From Pseudomonas fulva 12-X (GTDB taxonomy: Bacteria > Pseudomonadota > Gammaproteobacteria > Pseudomonadales > Pseudomonadaceae): a DNA stretch of 64,000 bases. Made by a program: the position numbers and the translations under genes. How positions within the stretch are numbered: the first letter of the stretch is position 1; the number at the start of each line of letters is the position of its first letter. The DNA lies in the NCBI RefSeq assembly GCF_000213805.1, contig NC_015556.1:1922001-1986000 (forward strand), in the 5' to 3' direction. A model generated the notes under the pieces. That model was not told the origin of the DNA, did not search any database, and saw nothing but the letters and a program-made list of their open reading frames with translations. Below, piece by piece: positions 53,840 through 64,000 of the stretch.

Positions 53840-55587
53840 CGGGCTTGTTCCTGACGCTGTTGCTGTTCGTACCAGAATTTGCGGCGCAGCAATTCGCCCG
53901 GGTCATCGGGAATCTGCCGCAGCCATTGTTCCAGAGCCTGGCGCCGCTCGCCATCGAGGGGCGTATCGGCTTCGGGGGCTGCTTTTTCAGACGGTGCGTT
54001 CTGCGTCGGCTCGGCCTTGTCCGCAGGTTCACCTTCGCCGGTCGGGTTCGGCTGCGGCTGTTCCTGGGTAGGCGGCTGCTGCTCCTGGGCGGTCGCTGGC
54101 TGGCCCTGGCCTTTGGGCGGTTGGTCTTCGCCGGACGCCGAGGATTGGCCGGGCGGTTGTTGCTCGTCGGGCTTGTCGTCGGGTTGCTGGTCTTCGCCTT
54201 CGTCCGGTTGCTCGGCCTGCTCTTGGCGCTGGCGCAGCAGTTCCTCGACCAGGGCCTTGTTCTTCGCGGCCTGCTGCAGCTGCGGATCGATTTCCAGGGC
54301 GCGGTCGTAGGCATCGATGGCCGCTTCCAGCTCGTTGCTGCGCGCCAGAGCATTGCCGCGGTTGTAGAGCGACGGTGCGCTGTCGTCTTTGCCGAACTGT
54401 TCGGCGGCCGCCGCGTAATCGCCGGCCTGGTAGAGCGCCATGCCGCGCCAGTGCGGGTCCTCGAAGCGCTCGGCGGCTTCCTTGGGGCGGCCGGCTTCGA
54501 GCAGGCGCTGGCCCTGCTGGTCGGCGCGCAGCCAGAGGTCGTCGAAGCTCATCGCCATGCCGGTTTGCGGAGTACCGAGCAACAGCAGTGGCAGGCACAG
54601 CAGCCAGCCGCGGCGGCCGGCGCAGGCGGCCAGCAGCAACAGCGGCAATAGCAGCCAGTAACCCTGGTCGGCCCAGCTGCGCAGCTGGGTCTTGTGGCCG
54701 TTGTCGCGCAGCGCTTTGGGGCCATTGAGCAGGCCCAGGCTGCGCAGGTCGCGGTCATCGAGGCTGATGCTGCGGTACTGGCCTTTGACGCTCGCCGCGA
54801 ACTGCCGCAACCCGCTGACATCCAGGCGCGGGATGAGGATGGCGCCTTGCTCGTCTTTCATGAAGGTGCCGTCTTCCTGCACGATCGGCGCGCCTTCGCT
54901 GCTGCCCACGCCGAGGATGCGCAGGCGCGTGCCGCGGCTGCCGAGCAGTTTGGCGATGGCGCTGCGTTCGCCTTCGTCCAGGCTGCTGGTGATCAGCAGC
55001 AGGCGGCCCTGGCCTTGGGCGCCGTTCTTGAGCAGCTCCAGCGCTCTGGCTACCGCCAGGTCGGCGCGCTTGCCGGGTTCGGGCATGATCGACGGCTTGA
55101 GGGCTTCGAGCAGGTTGCGGCTGGTGCTCAGGTCATCGGATAGCGGCACCAGGGTGTGAGCGCTGCCGGCGTACACCACGATGGCGGTCTGCGCGTCGCC
55201 GCGCGCCTTCAGCAGGTCGAGCAATTTGCGACGGGCCTGGGCCAGGCGATTGGGCGAGGCGTCGCCGGCCAGCATCTGCGGGGTCAGTTCGAGCATCACC
55301 ACCAGCGGGTCGGCCGGCTTGGCGTCATTCTGTTCGATGCGCTGCCAGCTGGGGCCGACCAGCGCTAGGGTGGTCAGCAGCCAGGCCAGGGCCAGAATGA
55401 TCAGCGGCAGGCGGCTGCGCCGGCCGCGGCCGCCGCGCAGCAGGGCAGCGTGAAAGGCCGGCGGCAGCAGGGTTTGCCAGCGGCCGCTGCGGGTTTCCCG
55501 GTGCGCCAGCAACCACAGCAGCCAGGCCAGCACGGGCAACGCCAGCAGCCACCAGGGGCGCAACAGGTGGGGCAGATAGTCGCTCAT
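53836..55587 (-). CDS. batB: BatB/BatC fusion: VWA domain with TPR repeats
   Basis: 583-aa inner-membrane protein. Two N-terminal TM helices (about 12-28 and 60-78), a VWA domain (about 93-280), a third TM region (about 325-345), TPR repeats (about 370-460) and a Gln/Pro/Glu-rich tail with low complexity to about 545. The metal-site motif DxSxS of VWA domains reads E100-L-T-P-Q104 here, so it probably does not bind Mg in the normal way; the partner BatA keeps DVSGS. The fusion of BatB and BatC is common in gammaproteobacteria. Confidence 0.87.
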   Translation of the reverse strand: MSDYLPHLLRPWWLLALPVLAWLLWLLAHRETRSGRWQTLLPPAFHAALLRGGRGRRSRLPLIILALAWLLTTLALVGPSWQRIEQNDAKPADPLVVMLELTPQMLAGDASPNRLAQARRKLLDLLKARGDAQTAIVVYAGSAHTLVPLSDDLSTSRNLLEALKPSIMPEPGKRADLAVARALELLKNGAQGQGRLLLITSSLDEGERSAIAKLLGSRGTRLRILGVGSSEGAPIVQEDGTFMKDEQGAILIPRLDVSGLRQFAASVKGQYRSISLDDRDLRSLGLLNGPKALRDNGHKTQLRSWADQGYWLLLPLLLLAACAGRRGWLLCLPLLLLGTPQTGMAMSFDDLWLRADQQGQRLLEAGRPKEAAERFEDPHWRGMALYQAGDYAAAAEQFGKDDSAPSLYNRGNALARSNELEAAIDAYDRALEIDPQLQQAAKNKALVEELLRQRQEQAEQPDEGEDQQPDDKPDEQQPPGQSSASGEDQPPKGQGQPATAQEQQPPTQEQPQPNPTGEGEPADKAEPTQNAPSEKAAPEADTPLDGERRQALEQWLRQIPDDPGELLRRKFWYEQQQRQEQAR

Positions 55588-56615
55588 GGTGCCTTGCGCC
55601 CCACACGTTGCGCAGCGCTCAAGGCCTGCTGGCGCAGTTGCGGCCATAGGCTGCGAACCACCAGCAGCAGGCTCAGCAGCAACGCGGCGGTCAGCGGCCA
55701 GGCGTACAGCGCCTGGGCCGGGCGCGCCAGGGTCGGTTGCTGGGCTACCGGCTCCAGGCGGTCGAGGGTCGCTTCGATGTGCTGCAGCTCGCGCTGATCA
55801 CGGGCGCGGAAGTATTCGCCGCCGGTCAGCTCGGCGATGGCGCGCAGGCTCGGCTCGTCCAGATCCAGGCTGGGATTCATGCCGAAGGCGGCGAAGTTGC
55901 CGGCCTGCTGCGGGTCGGAACCGATACCGATGGGGTAGATGGTCACGCCTTCCTCGGCGGCCAGGCGGGCGGCGGTTATCGGTTCGATCTGCCCGCCGTT
56001 GTTGGCGCCGTCGGTGATCAGCACCAGTACGCGGCTGTCGGCGGGGCGCTGACGCAGGCGTTTGACCGCCAGGCCGATGGCATCGCCGAGAGCGGTGTTC
56101 TGCCCGGCGATGCCGATCACCGCCTCGTCAAGCCAGGTGCGTACGGTCTGCCGGTCGAAGGTCAGCGGCGCCTGTAGGTAGGCCTGGCTGCCGAACAGGA
56201 TCAAGCCGACGCGGTCGCCGGTGCGGCCATCGATGAACTCGCCGATCAGCTGCTTGACCAGCGTCAGGCGGCTGACGTCCTCTTCGCCCAGGCGCATGTC
56301 GGCGTAATCCATGGAGCCGGACACGTCCACGGCGATCAGCAGGTCGCGGCCACTGGCCGGCAGTGGCAGTGGCTCGCCGACCCATTCCGGACGCGCCGCA
56401 GCGATCAGCAGCAGCAACCAGAGCAGGGCGAAGTGCACCTGTTTCTTCCAGGGCGGCAACTGCAGGCGGGCGCGGCGGCCGGAGAGATTTTCAAGCTCGC
56501 CGAGAAAACTCACCTGCAGCGCCGCTTCACCGCTGTCGGCGGCCGGCAGCCACAGGCGCAGCAGCCAGGGCAGCGGCGCGAGCAGGAAGATCCACGGCCA
56601 GGCGAACTCAAACAT
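55584..56615 (-). CDS. batA: BatA-like VWA domain protein
   Basis: 343-aa inner-membrane protein with TM helices at about 8-24 and 60-76, a VWA domain carrying an intact MIDAS motif DVSGS (97-101) and a C-terminal TM helix (about 310-330). It is the metal-ion-dependent adhesion partner in the MoxR - Bat system. It overlaps DUF4381 by 8 bases and batB/C by 4. ATG 56615 is chosen over the longer frame to 56669. Confidence 0.9.
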   Translation of the reverse strand: MFEFAWPWIFLLAPLPWLLRLWLPAADSGEAALQVSFLGELENLSGRRARLQLPPWKKQVHFALLWLLLLIAAARPEWVGEPLPLPASGRDLLIAVDVSGSMDYADMRLGEEDVSRLTLVKQLIGEFIDGRTGDRVGLILFGSQAYLQAPLTFDRQTVRTWLDEAVIGIAGQNTALGDAIGLAVKRLRQRPADSRVLVLITDGANNGGQIEPITAARLAAEEGVTIYPIGIGSDPQQAGNFAAFGMNPSLDLDEPSLRAIAELTGGEYFRARDQRELQHIEATLDRLEPVAQQPTLARPAQALYAWPLTAALLLSLLLVVRSLWPQLRQQALSAAQRVGRKAP

Positions 56616-57102
56616 GCTTGCGGATCCAGGTGGCGACAGCCTGGTGCAGGCCTTCGATGGCCTTGTCATCCAGGGCGCAATGCGGCTTGTAGGCGCCTTC
56701 GACGAGGATCATCCAGCGCGTCAGGCCGGCGGCCGGGCAGCGGTTATCGAGAAACGCCAGCCAGGCGCGGCTGCTCAGGGTATGGCTGTGGCTGTCCGGG
56801 TAACGCTCGCGGCACAGGCGCTTGAGCAGCCCGTTGAGCTGCTGCAGCCAGGGGCCGGCCGGGGCGCCGTCATAGGGTTTGCTCAGGCGTTGCAGTTCCT
56901 GCAAGGCGGCCTCGCGCATCGGGTCCAGAGGCTGTTCGGCAGCCTGCTTACGGCGTGGCCGCGGCAAGCGCGGCGCCAGGCGCCAGGCGCCCCACAGCAG
57001 CACCGGGAGCAGGGCGGCGAGCAGCCACCAGCCGGGCGCCGGCGGCCACCAGCTGATGGCAGCCGGTTCGATCAGCGGTTCGAGCTGATCCAGCGGGTTC
57101 AT
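56608..57102 (-). CDS. DUF4381 family protein
   Basis: 164-aa protein with one N-terminal TM helix (about 22-42, GWWLLAALLPVLLWGAWRL) and a cytoplasmic helical domain. It is always found between the DUF58 and BatA genes of MoxR operons. The function is unknown but presumably structural. Its start overlaps DUF58 by 4 bases. Confidence 0.85.
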   Translation of the reverse strand: MNPLDQLEPLIEPAAISWWPPAPGWWLLAALLPVLLWGAWRLAPRLPRPRRKQAAEQPLDPMREAALQELQRLSKPYDGAPAGPWLQQLNGLLKRLCRERYPDSHSHTLSSRAWLAFLDNRCPAAGLTRWMILVEGAYKPHCALDDKAIEGLHQAVATWIRKHV

Positions 57103-58051
57103 GCGGACCTGCCGGGGCGCAGGTTGTTGAGGTGCTCGTGCAACTGCTCGACCAGCTCCTGGCCGGTGGACAGCGACAGCAGCGGCACGCCGAGCTTGTT
57201 GGCCAGACGCTGCCAGCGGGCGCGGCGCGCCTGGGCCTGGTCGCGGTAGCTGTGCTGAAGGTTGGCGTCCTCGGTATCCACGTCCAGCTGGGCATCGCCT
57301 TCGCCAAAGCGCAGCAGGCCGGAGGCGGGCAGGGCGTGATCGAGGGGGTCGGAGACCGGCAGCAACAACAGGTCGGTATGCCGGGCGAGCAGCATCAGTT
57401 GCTGCTCGCTGCTGTCGCCCAGGGTGCGTTCGTCGCAGAGGATCACCACCAGGCTGCCGGGGCGCAGCACTTCCCGGGCACGGCGTAGGGCCTGGCCGAA
57501 GCTGTCGCGCACCAGCGGCGTGTCGGCGGACAGCGCCTGGTTGGCGCGGGCCAGGCGGCTGAGCAGCTGCAGCAGGCTCTGCTTGCTGCGCCGCGGTTTG
57601 ATTTCGTGATTGTCCTGGCCGCCGAACACCAGCCCGCCGATGCGGTCGTTGTGGCCCAGGGCAGCCCAGCCGATCAGCCCGGCGGCGCGGGCGGCGAGTA
57701 CCGACTTGAACATCAGCCCGGTGCCAAAGAACAGCTGCCGGCTCTGCTCGACGAGCAGGTAGATGGGCCGCTCGCGTTCTTCGTGGAACAGCTTGGTGTG
57801 CGGCTCCTGGGTGCGTGCGGTGACGCGCCAGTCGATGGTGCGCACGTCGTCGCCCGGCTGGTAGACACGCACCTGGTCGAAGTCCACGCCGCGCCCGCGA
57901 AGCTTGGAATGGTGCAGGCCGATCAGCGGGCTGCGCCGGCCCGGCGTGGAGAACAGCTGCACCTCGCGCACCCGGTGGCGCATGTCGATCAGTTGCTTGA
58001 GATCGGTACGGATGCCCGCCTGCAGCTCAGGGTTATCCGCGTGCGAAAGCA

Positions 58052-58052
<1 letters not shown>
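57099..58052 (-). CDS. DUF58 domain protein (VWA-like)
   Basis: 317-aa soluble protein of the DUF58 family: RGRGVDFDQVRVYQPGDDVRTIDW (about 53-76) is the diagnostic segment, followed by a VWA-like Rossmann region. It acts with MoxR ATPases in assembly or chaperoning of protein complexes. ATG 58052 overlaps the moxR stop by one base. A longer frame to 58277 lies in shadow of moxR and is rejected. Confidence 0.88.
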
Positions 58053-59011
<959 letters not shown>

Positions 59012-59159
59012 GGGGCTGTCCAGATGCGAATCGCGAGCGACGAACCCCGCTCGTCAGGGCCGCCCATGATAATCGAAGGCAGGGGCGTAAGCCATGCGGG
59101 CCTGCCCGCCCTGTGACCGGGTTGCCAGCCAGCCAGCGCCGCGCGCGGCTGGCACCGCC

Positions 59160-61043
59160 TCAGACGATACGGAACTGGCCGGCGCTGTGGTTGAGCGCCT
59201 CGACCTGGCGCGACAGGCCCTGGGTGTGTTCGTCCAGGCTCAGGCGCAGGGTCTTGGTCTTGCCGGTGTGCAGGTTGATGTCCTCGACCTTGGCGGCGAT
59301 TTCCTCGGTGGTGCAGGAAATCTGCTCGATGGCCACCACCACCTGGCTCATCTCGGCGCTGAGATGCTCCATGGAACCGGTGATGCCGTCGATGGCCTGG
59401 GCCACTTCGCCGGAGCTGCGCTCGCCCTGGGTGGCGAGGTTCAGGCCGCTGGTCATCAGTTGGTCCATCTGCTGGGTCTGCTCGCGCAGCTCGTTGACGA
59501 TCACCGCGATATCAGTGGTGGCCGCCACGGTTTTCTGGGCCAGGGAGCGCACTTCATCGGCGACCACCGAGAAGCCGCGGCCGGCCTCGCCAGCACGGGC
59601 TGCTTCGATGGCGGCGTTCAGTGCCAGCAGGTTGGTCTGGTCGGCCAGGCCGTTGATCACGTCGATGATGCTGGTGACCTTGGTGCTCGACTGGGTGAGG
59701 GCGCTGACCTGGGCGTGGGTGTCCTGGATCAGCTGCGAGAGGCGGCGCATGTTGTCGGCGCTGGCGTTGATCACCGAAGCGCCGTCGCGCGCCGACTGGT
59801 AGGCCGCCTGGGTGGCGTTGCCGACATCGGTGGTGCGCTGGGCCATTTCATGGACCGTGGCGGAGATCTGCTGGGAGGCCGAGGCGGCCTGTTCGGTCTG
59901 CATTTCCACCTGGGTGCTGTTTTCCTCAAGGCGGCGCATGGCGTCGTTGAGGTAGTGGTGCAGCTGGTTGAGTTCCTTGTTGCCATCCAGAACCTGGCGA
60001 ATCACCCCGGCGATGCCCTGGGTCATCTGGTTGGACGCGCTGCCGAGCTGGTTGAATTCGTCGCGGTGGTTCGCGCCAACGTCGATCCGCGCCGTCAGGT
60101 TGCCCGCCGCGACCTGGGCGAGCAGGCGGTTGACCCGGTCCAACTGCGCCATCAGCAGGCGCGAGGCGCGGCCCAGGGTCAGCAGCATGAAGGCCGAGAC
60201 CAGCACGAAGGTCAGGCCCATCATCCAGCGCGCGGTGCTGCGCGCCTGCTCGGCCTGGCGGGTAGCGCCCGTCAGTACGGTGTCCTGCAGGTGATGGTTC
60301 TGCGCCTCGATGCTGGCCTCGATCTGCTGGCCCTGCTGCTGCAGCTGTTTCTCGCTGGTCACGATCTGCTGGATCAGCGTATCGGCCGCGGTGAAATTGT
60401 CGGTGAAGGCGCTGGCTGCCTTGCCCACCCGGCTTTCCTGCCATTCCAGATCGACGATCTGGGCCTGCAATTTGCCCAGTGCCGCGCGTACGCCGTCGGC
60501 GTACCTGGCATCGAAGGTGGACAGGTAATCACGCTGGTTGCTCAGCGCCTCGGCAATCGCTGCCTGGATCAGGCTGATGCTGACCCGCTCCAGCTCCTTG
60601 CCGCTTTCCGCCAGCTTGGCGCGCAGGCCGTTGAAGGGTGTCAGGCCCAGTGCCTGGGATTGCTTGAGCCAGTTCTGCTGCACGGCGATGTCCTGCTGCA
60701 GCAACTCGTCCAGGCGCCGGGAACTGTCGAGCAACGTGGCATCGTCGAGCAGTTCGGCGCGTTGAACATATTGACGGGACAGCTCGCCCAGCGCGGTCAA
60801 CCCGGTCTGGAATTCGGCCTCGCCATCGGGGCTGAGCTGGCGGCGTTCGGCGTTCAGCTTCAGCCACTGGTTCATCAGCGTGGCCGAGTCGCCGGCGTAA
60901 GCCGTGGCGCGCTCGCGTGCCTGCAGGGCGTTGTCGAGGGTCTGGCTGGCCCAGAACGAGGCCGCCGTCATCAGCGCCAGGCTGGACAAGGTGATGAGGA
61001 TAAGAAGACGAAACTTCTGCTTCCAGGAAAGGAACAGTGACAT
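59160..61043 (-). CDS. methyl-accepting chemotaxis protein (large helical sensor domain)
   Basis: 627-aa chemoreceptor. TM1 is at about 12-32, the periplasmic domain of about 240 residues is entirely helical (size of the helical bimodular HBM type), TM2 at about 273-292, then HAMP and signalling domain with tip [23 protein letters not shown] receptors sense TCA-cycle acids in other Pseudomonas, but the ligand cannot be read from the sequence. No C-terminal pentapeptide is present. It is a single gene, divergent from gdhB. Confidence 0.9.
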   Translation of the reverse strand: MSLFLSWKQKFRLLILITLSSLALMTAASFWASQTLDNALQARERATAYAGDSATLMNQWLKLNAERRQLSPDGEAEFQTGLTALGELSRQYVQRAELLDDATLLDSSRRLDELLQQDIAVQQNWLKQSQALGLTPFNGLRAKLAESGKELERVSISLIQAAIAEALSNQRDYLSTFDARYADGVRAALGKLQAQIVDLEWQESRVGKAASAFTDNFTAADTLIQQIVTSEKQLQQQGQQIEASIEAQNHHLQDTVLTGATRQAEQARSTARWMMGLTFVLVSAFMLLTLGRASRLLMAQLDRVNRLLAQVAAGNLTARIDVGANHRDEFNQLGSASNQMTQGIAGVIRQVLDGNKELNQLHHYLNDAMRRLEENSTQVEMQTEQAASASQQISATVHEMAQRTTDVGNATQAAYQSARDGASVINASADNMRRLSQLIQDTHAQVSALTQSSTKVTSIIDVINGLADQTNLLALNAAIEAARAGEAGRGFSVVADEVRSLAQKTVAATTDIAVIVNELREQTQQMDQLMTSGLNLATQGERSSGEVAQAIDGITGSMEHLSAEMSQVVVAIEQISCTTEEIAAKVEDINLHTGKTKTLRLSLDEHTQGLSRQVEALNHSAGQFRIV

Positions 61044-61326
61044 GGCGGATGTCCAGGTTGGCTTTATTTTTATTGACGCCAGACTTTAGGCGTTGTGCCA
61101 GTACAGTGCAAGAGGGTTGTACGATGTCTGCCATGGAGCGGGCAGCGTGAACGAAAATGTCGCTGCACCGCAAGCGTGCACTGCCACGGCCTCGTTAAGC
61201 TCGTGCGGCGCCTGTGACCGGCGCGTCATTTGTACAACGGGTAGCGTTTGCAGGTAGCCGGTCTAAGGTTGAACTACGTACGGAAACAACAATCGCACCT
61301 ACCAAGCCTACAGACGGAGTACAAGC
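61044..61326. other. divergent intergenic region chemoreceptor / gdhB
   Basis: 283 bases. GGAGT (61315-61319) is the gdhB ribosome site. GTGCGGCGCCTGTGACCGGC contains small GC inverted repeats near 61203-61222. No certain promoter is identified. Confidence 0.35.
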
Positions 61327-64000
61327 ATGGCGTTCTTCACCGCGGCCAGCAAAGCCGACTTCCAGCATCAACTGCAAGCGGCCCTGGCGCAGCACGTCAG
61401 CGAGCAGGACCTGCCACAAGTGGCCCTGTTCGCTGAACAGTTCTTTGGCATCATCGCACTCGAAGAGCTGACGCAGCGGCGACTGTCCGACCTCGTTGGT
61501 TGCACCCTCTCGGCCTGGCGCCTGCTGGCCCAGTTCGACCCGAGCCAACCGCAGGTCCGCGTCTTCAACCCCGATTATGAAAAGCACGGCTGGCAGAGCA
61601 CCCACACCGGCATCGAGGTGCTGCACCCGGACATTCCGTTCCTGGTCGATTCCGTACGTATCGAACTCAAGCGCCGCGGCTACAGCATTCACACCCTGCA
61701 GAACAGCGTGCTCAGCGTGCGCCGCGATGCCCAGGGCGCGCTGCTCGAACTACTGCCCAAGGGCAGCACGGGCGAGGGCGTCAGCCTCGAATCGCTGATG
61801 TTCCTGGAGATCAACCGCTGCGCCAGCAACGCCGAGATCAAGTCGCTGCAGAAGACCCTGCTCGACGTGCTCGAGGAAGTGCGCCTGAGCGTCGCCGACT
61901 TCCAGCCGATGAAGGCCAAGGCCCAGGAACTGCTGGGCAAGCTCGGCGACGGCAGCTTCGGCCACGGCACCACCGACCCGGCCGAAGTGGAAGAGATCAA
62001 GGTGTTTCTCTCCTGGCTGCAGGACAACCACTTCACCTTCCTTGGCTACGAAGAATTCACCGTTCATGACGCGGCCGACGGCGGTCACCTGCAGTACGAC
62101 GAAAGCTCGCTGCTGGGCCTGTCCAAGCGTCTGCGCAGCGGCCTGAGCCAGGACGAGCTGCACATCGAACCCTATGCGCTGGCCTACCTGCGCGAGCCGA
62201 CCCTGCTGTCGTTCGCCAAGGCCGCGCAGCCGAGCCGCGTGCATCGCCCGGCTTACCCGGATTTCGTCTCCATCCGCGAAATCGATGCCACGGGCAAGGT
62301 GGTCAAGGAGTGCCGCTTCCTCGGCATCTACACCTCGACCGCCTACAGCGAGAGCGTGCGCGAGATCCCCTATATCCGCCGCAAGGTCGCCGAGGTCGAG
62401 AAGCGCTCCGGCTTCATCGCCCAAGGCCACCTGAGCAAGGAGCTGGTCAAGGTTCTCGAAGTGCTGCCGCGCGACGACCTGTTCCAGACGCCGGTCGACG
62501 AGCTGGCCAGCACTGCGCTGTCGATCGTGCAGATTCAGGAGCGCAACAAGGTCCGCCTGTTCCTGCGCTTCGACCCCTACGGCCGTTTCGTCTATGCGTT
62601 GGCTTACGTGCCGCGCGACATCTATTCCACCGAAACCCGCCTGCGTATCCAGCAGGTGCTGGTCGATCGCCTGCAGGCCAGCGATTGCGAGTTCTGGACC
62701 TACTTCTCCGAATCCGTGCTGGCCCGCGTTCAGTTCATCCTGCGCGTCGATCCGAAGAACAAGCTGGACATCGACCCGCAGCAGCTCGAGCGCGAAGTCG
62801 TTCAGGCCTGCCGTTCCTGGACCGATGACTACGCCGCCCTGGCCGTGGAGAACTTCGGCGAAGCCAAGGGCACCCGCGTGCTCACCGACTTCCCGAAAAG
62901 CTTCCCGGCCGGCTACCGCGAGCGCTTCGCACCGCACTCGGCAGTGGTCGACATGCAGCATCTGCGCAGCCTCTCCGAGGAGCGCCCGCTGGTCATGAGT
63001 TTCTACCAGCCACTGGTGCCCGGTGAGCGTCAGCTGCACTGCAAGCTGTACCACGCCGACACGCCGCTGGCGCTGTCTGACGTGCTGCCGGTGCTGGAGA
63101 ACCTCGGTCTGCGCGTGCTGGGCGAGTTCCCGTATCGCCTGCAGCACCAGAGCGGCCGTGAGTTCTGGATTCACGATTTCGCCTTTACCTATGCCGAAGG
63201 CGTCAATCTCGACATCCAGCAGCTCAACGACACCCTGCAGGACGCCTTCGTGCACATCGTGCGCGGCGACGCCGAGAACGATTCCTTCAACCGTCTGGTG
63301 CTGACCGCCGGCCTGGCCTGGCGTGACGTGGCGCTGCTGCGTGCCTACGCCCGCTACCTCAAGCAGATTCGTCTGGGCTTCGACCTGGGCTACATCGCCA
63401 ACACGCTGCTCAACCATGCCGACATCGCCCGCGAGCTGGTGCGTTTGTTCCGCACGCGCTTCTATCTGGCCCGCAAGCTCAGCGCCAATGACCTTAACGA
63501 CAAGCAGCACAAGCTCGAGCAGGCCATTCTCGGCGCTCTGGACAACGTCGCGGTGCTCAACGAAGACCGCATCCTGCGTCGCTACCTGGACCTGATCAAG
63601 GCCACCCTGCGCACCAACTTCTACCAGCCGGACGCCCTGGGTGAGGTGAAGAGCTACTTCAGCTTCAAGTTCAACCCCAGCGCGATTCCCGAGCTGCCAC
63701 GCCCGGTGCCGAAGTTCGAGATCTTCGTCTACTCGCCGCGTGTCGAAGGCGTGCACCTGCGCTTCGGCAACGTGGCCCGTGGTGGCCTGCGCTGGTCGGA
63801 CCGCGAAGAGGACTTCCGTACCGAAGTGCTCGGCCTGGTCAAGGCCCAGCAGGTCAAGAACGCGGTGATCGTGCCGGTCGGCGCCAAGGGCGGTTTCGTG
63901 CCGCGTCGCCTGCCGCTGGGTGGTGGCCGTGACGAGATCCAGGCCGAGGCCATCGCCTGCTACCGCATTTTCATCAGCGGCCTGCTGGACATCACCGACA
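61327..64000 (+). CDS. gdhB: NAD-specific glutamate dehydrogenase, large type (3' end cut by window)
   Basis: First 891 residues of the roughly 1600-aa NAD-dependent glutamate dehydrogenase (P. aeruginosa GdhB type), which deaminates glutamate to 2-oxoglutarate. The N-terminal regulatory region begins MAFFTAASKADF. The catalytic domain starts around residue 800 with ARGGLRWSDREEDFRTEVLGL and KNAVIVPVGAKGGF, including the substrate-binding Lys region. ATG 61327 follows GGAGT by 7 bases. The frame is open to the last base; the stop is outside the window. Confidence 0.95.
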   Translation, partial: MAFFTAASKADFQHQLQAALAQHVSEQDLPQVALFAEQFFGIIALEELTQRRLSDLVGCTLSAWRLLAQFDPSQPQVRVFNPDYEKHGWQSTHTGIEVLHPDIPFLVDSVRIELKRRGYSIHTLQNSVLSVRRDAQGALLELLPKGSTGEGVSLESLMFLEINRCASNAEIKSLQKTLLDVLEEVRLSVADFQPMKAKAQELLGKLGDGSFGHGTTDPAEVEEIKVFLSWLQDNHFTFLGYEEFTVHDAADGGHLQYDESSLLGLSKRLRSGLSQDELHIEPYALAYLREPTLLSFAKAAQPSRVHRPAYPDFVSIREIDATGKVVKECRFLGIYTSTAYSESVREIPYIRRKVAEVEKRSGFIAQGHLSKELVKVLEVLPRDDLFQTPVDELASTALSIVQIQERNKVRLFLRFDPYGRFVYALAYVPRDIYSTETRLRIQQVLVDRLQASDCEFWTYFSESVLARVQFILRVDPKNKLDIDPQQLEREVVQACRSWTDDYAALAVENFGEAKGTRVLTDFPKSFPAGYRERFAPHSAVVDMQHLRSLSEERPLVMSFYQPLVPGERQLHCKLYHADTPLALSDVLPVLENLGLRVLGEFPYRLQHQSGREFWIHDFAFTYAEGVNLDIQQLNDTLQDAFVHIVRGDAENDSFNRLVLTAGLAWRDVALLRAYARYLKQIRLGFDLGYIANTLLNHADIARELVRLFRTRFYLARKLSANDLNDKQHKLEQAILGALDNVAVLNEDRILRRYLDLIKATLRTNFYQPDALGEVKSYFSFKFNPSAIPELPRPVPKFEIFVYSPRVEGVHLRFGNVARGGLRWSDREEDFRTEVLGLVKAQQVKNAVIVPVGAKGGFVPRRLPLGGGRDEIQAEAIACYRIFISGLLDITD

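Noticed and set aside
59094..61040. 648-aa open frame antisense to the second chemoreceptor
   Set aside because: Shadow frame; the chemoreceptor on the minus strand has TM helices, HAMP and the conserved signalling tip.
61750..63756. 668-aa open frame antisense to gdhB
   Set aside because: Shadow frame; the plus-strand GdhB reading is continuous to the window end and matches family motifs.

Overview
The window is a GC-rich chromosomal segment of a Pseudomonas. This rests on Pseudomonas-type gene content (fpv iron operon, TreS of the P. stutzeri type, DUF1302/DUF1329/RND operon, the fadH - nadK - rhomboid - pepN - MoxR/Bat - gdhB order known from P. aeruginosa), Pseudomonas REP sequences and Pseudomonas-type attC sites. 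No rRNA, tRNA, CRISPR or prophage was seen. All calls come from reading the sequence and remembered families; no search was run.

Region 1 (1-9.2 kb): end of an organic-acid MFS transporter and a glucarate-dehydratase-like enolase, a convergent isochorismatase-fold hydrolase, a small conserved gene behind a sigma-54 promoter, then a Pho-box-driven pstSCAB phosphate operon of the short-permease type without phoU. It is followed by a Fic-fold protein with a damaged catalytic motif that is translationally coupled to a HAD-like protein.

Region 2 (9.2-19.6 kb): pgm, a chemoreceptor, a small Cys-containing protein, a divergent Rrf2 regulator / thioredoxin-reductase-like pair with a visible operator, a cytochrome c, trehalose synthase and a serine acetyltransferase. 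Several long hairpin-forming, MITE-like repeats lie between these genes; two inverted copies of one family bracket the cytochrome c - treS segment.

Region 3 (19.6-27.1 kb): eight overlapping minus-strand genes in the order of P. aeruginosa fpvGHJKCDEF, which reduces and takes up iron released from ferri-pyoverdine in the periplasm. No pyoverdine synthesis or receptor gene is in the window. An AraC regulator lies upstream.

Region 4 (27.1-39.9 kb): fadH, a coiled-coil/Cys-rich unknown, a PLP deaminase-like enzyme, DUF1853, then the tightly packed nadK - metallophosphatase - rhomboid and DUF1315 - DUF2797 - pepN groups.

Region 5 (39.9-47.3 kb): a four-gene envelope operon (DUF1302 outer-membrane protein, DUF1329 periplasmic protein, YCF48-like repeat protein, RND/MMPL transporter) behind a near-perfect sigma-54 promoter and a possible activator site.

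Region 6 (47.4-50.1 kb): an AT-richer array of six small genes separated by attC sites. It is an integron cassette array with no integrase in the window. Contents include an Imm1-like immunity gene and two small CxxC proteins.

Region 7 (50.1-64 kb): LysE exporter, a repeat-dense spacer, an AraC regulator, the MoxR - DUF58 - DUF4381 - BatA - BatB/C - BatD operon (minus strand), a second chemoreceptor, and the first 2.7 kb of NAD-glutamate dehydrogenase gdhB running off the end.
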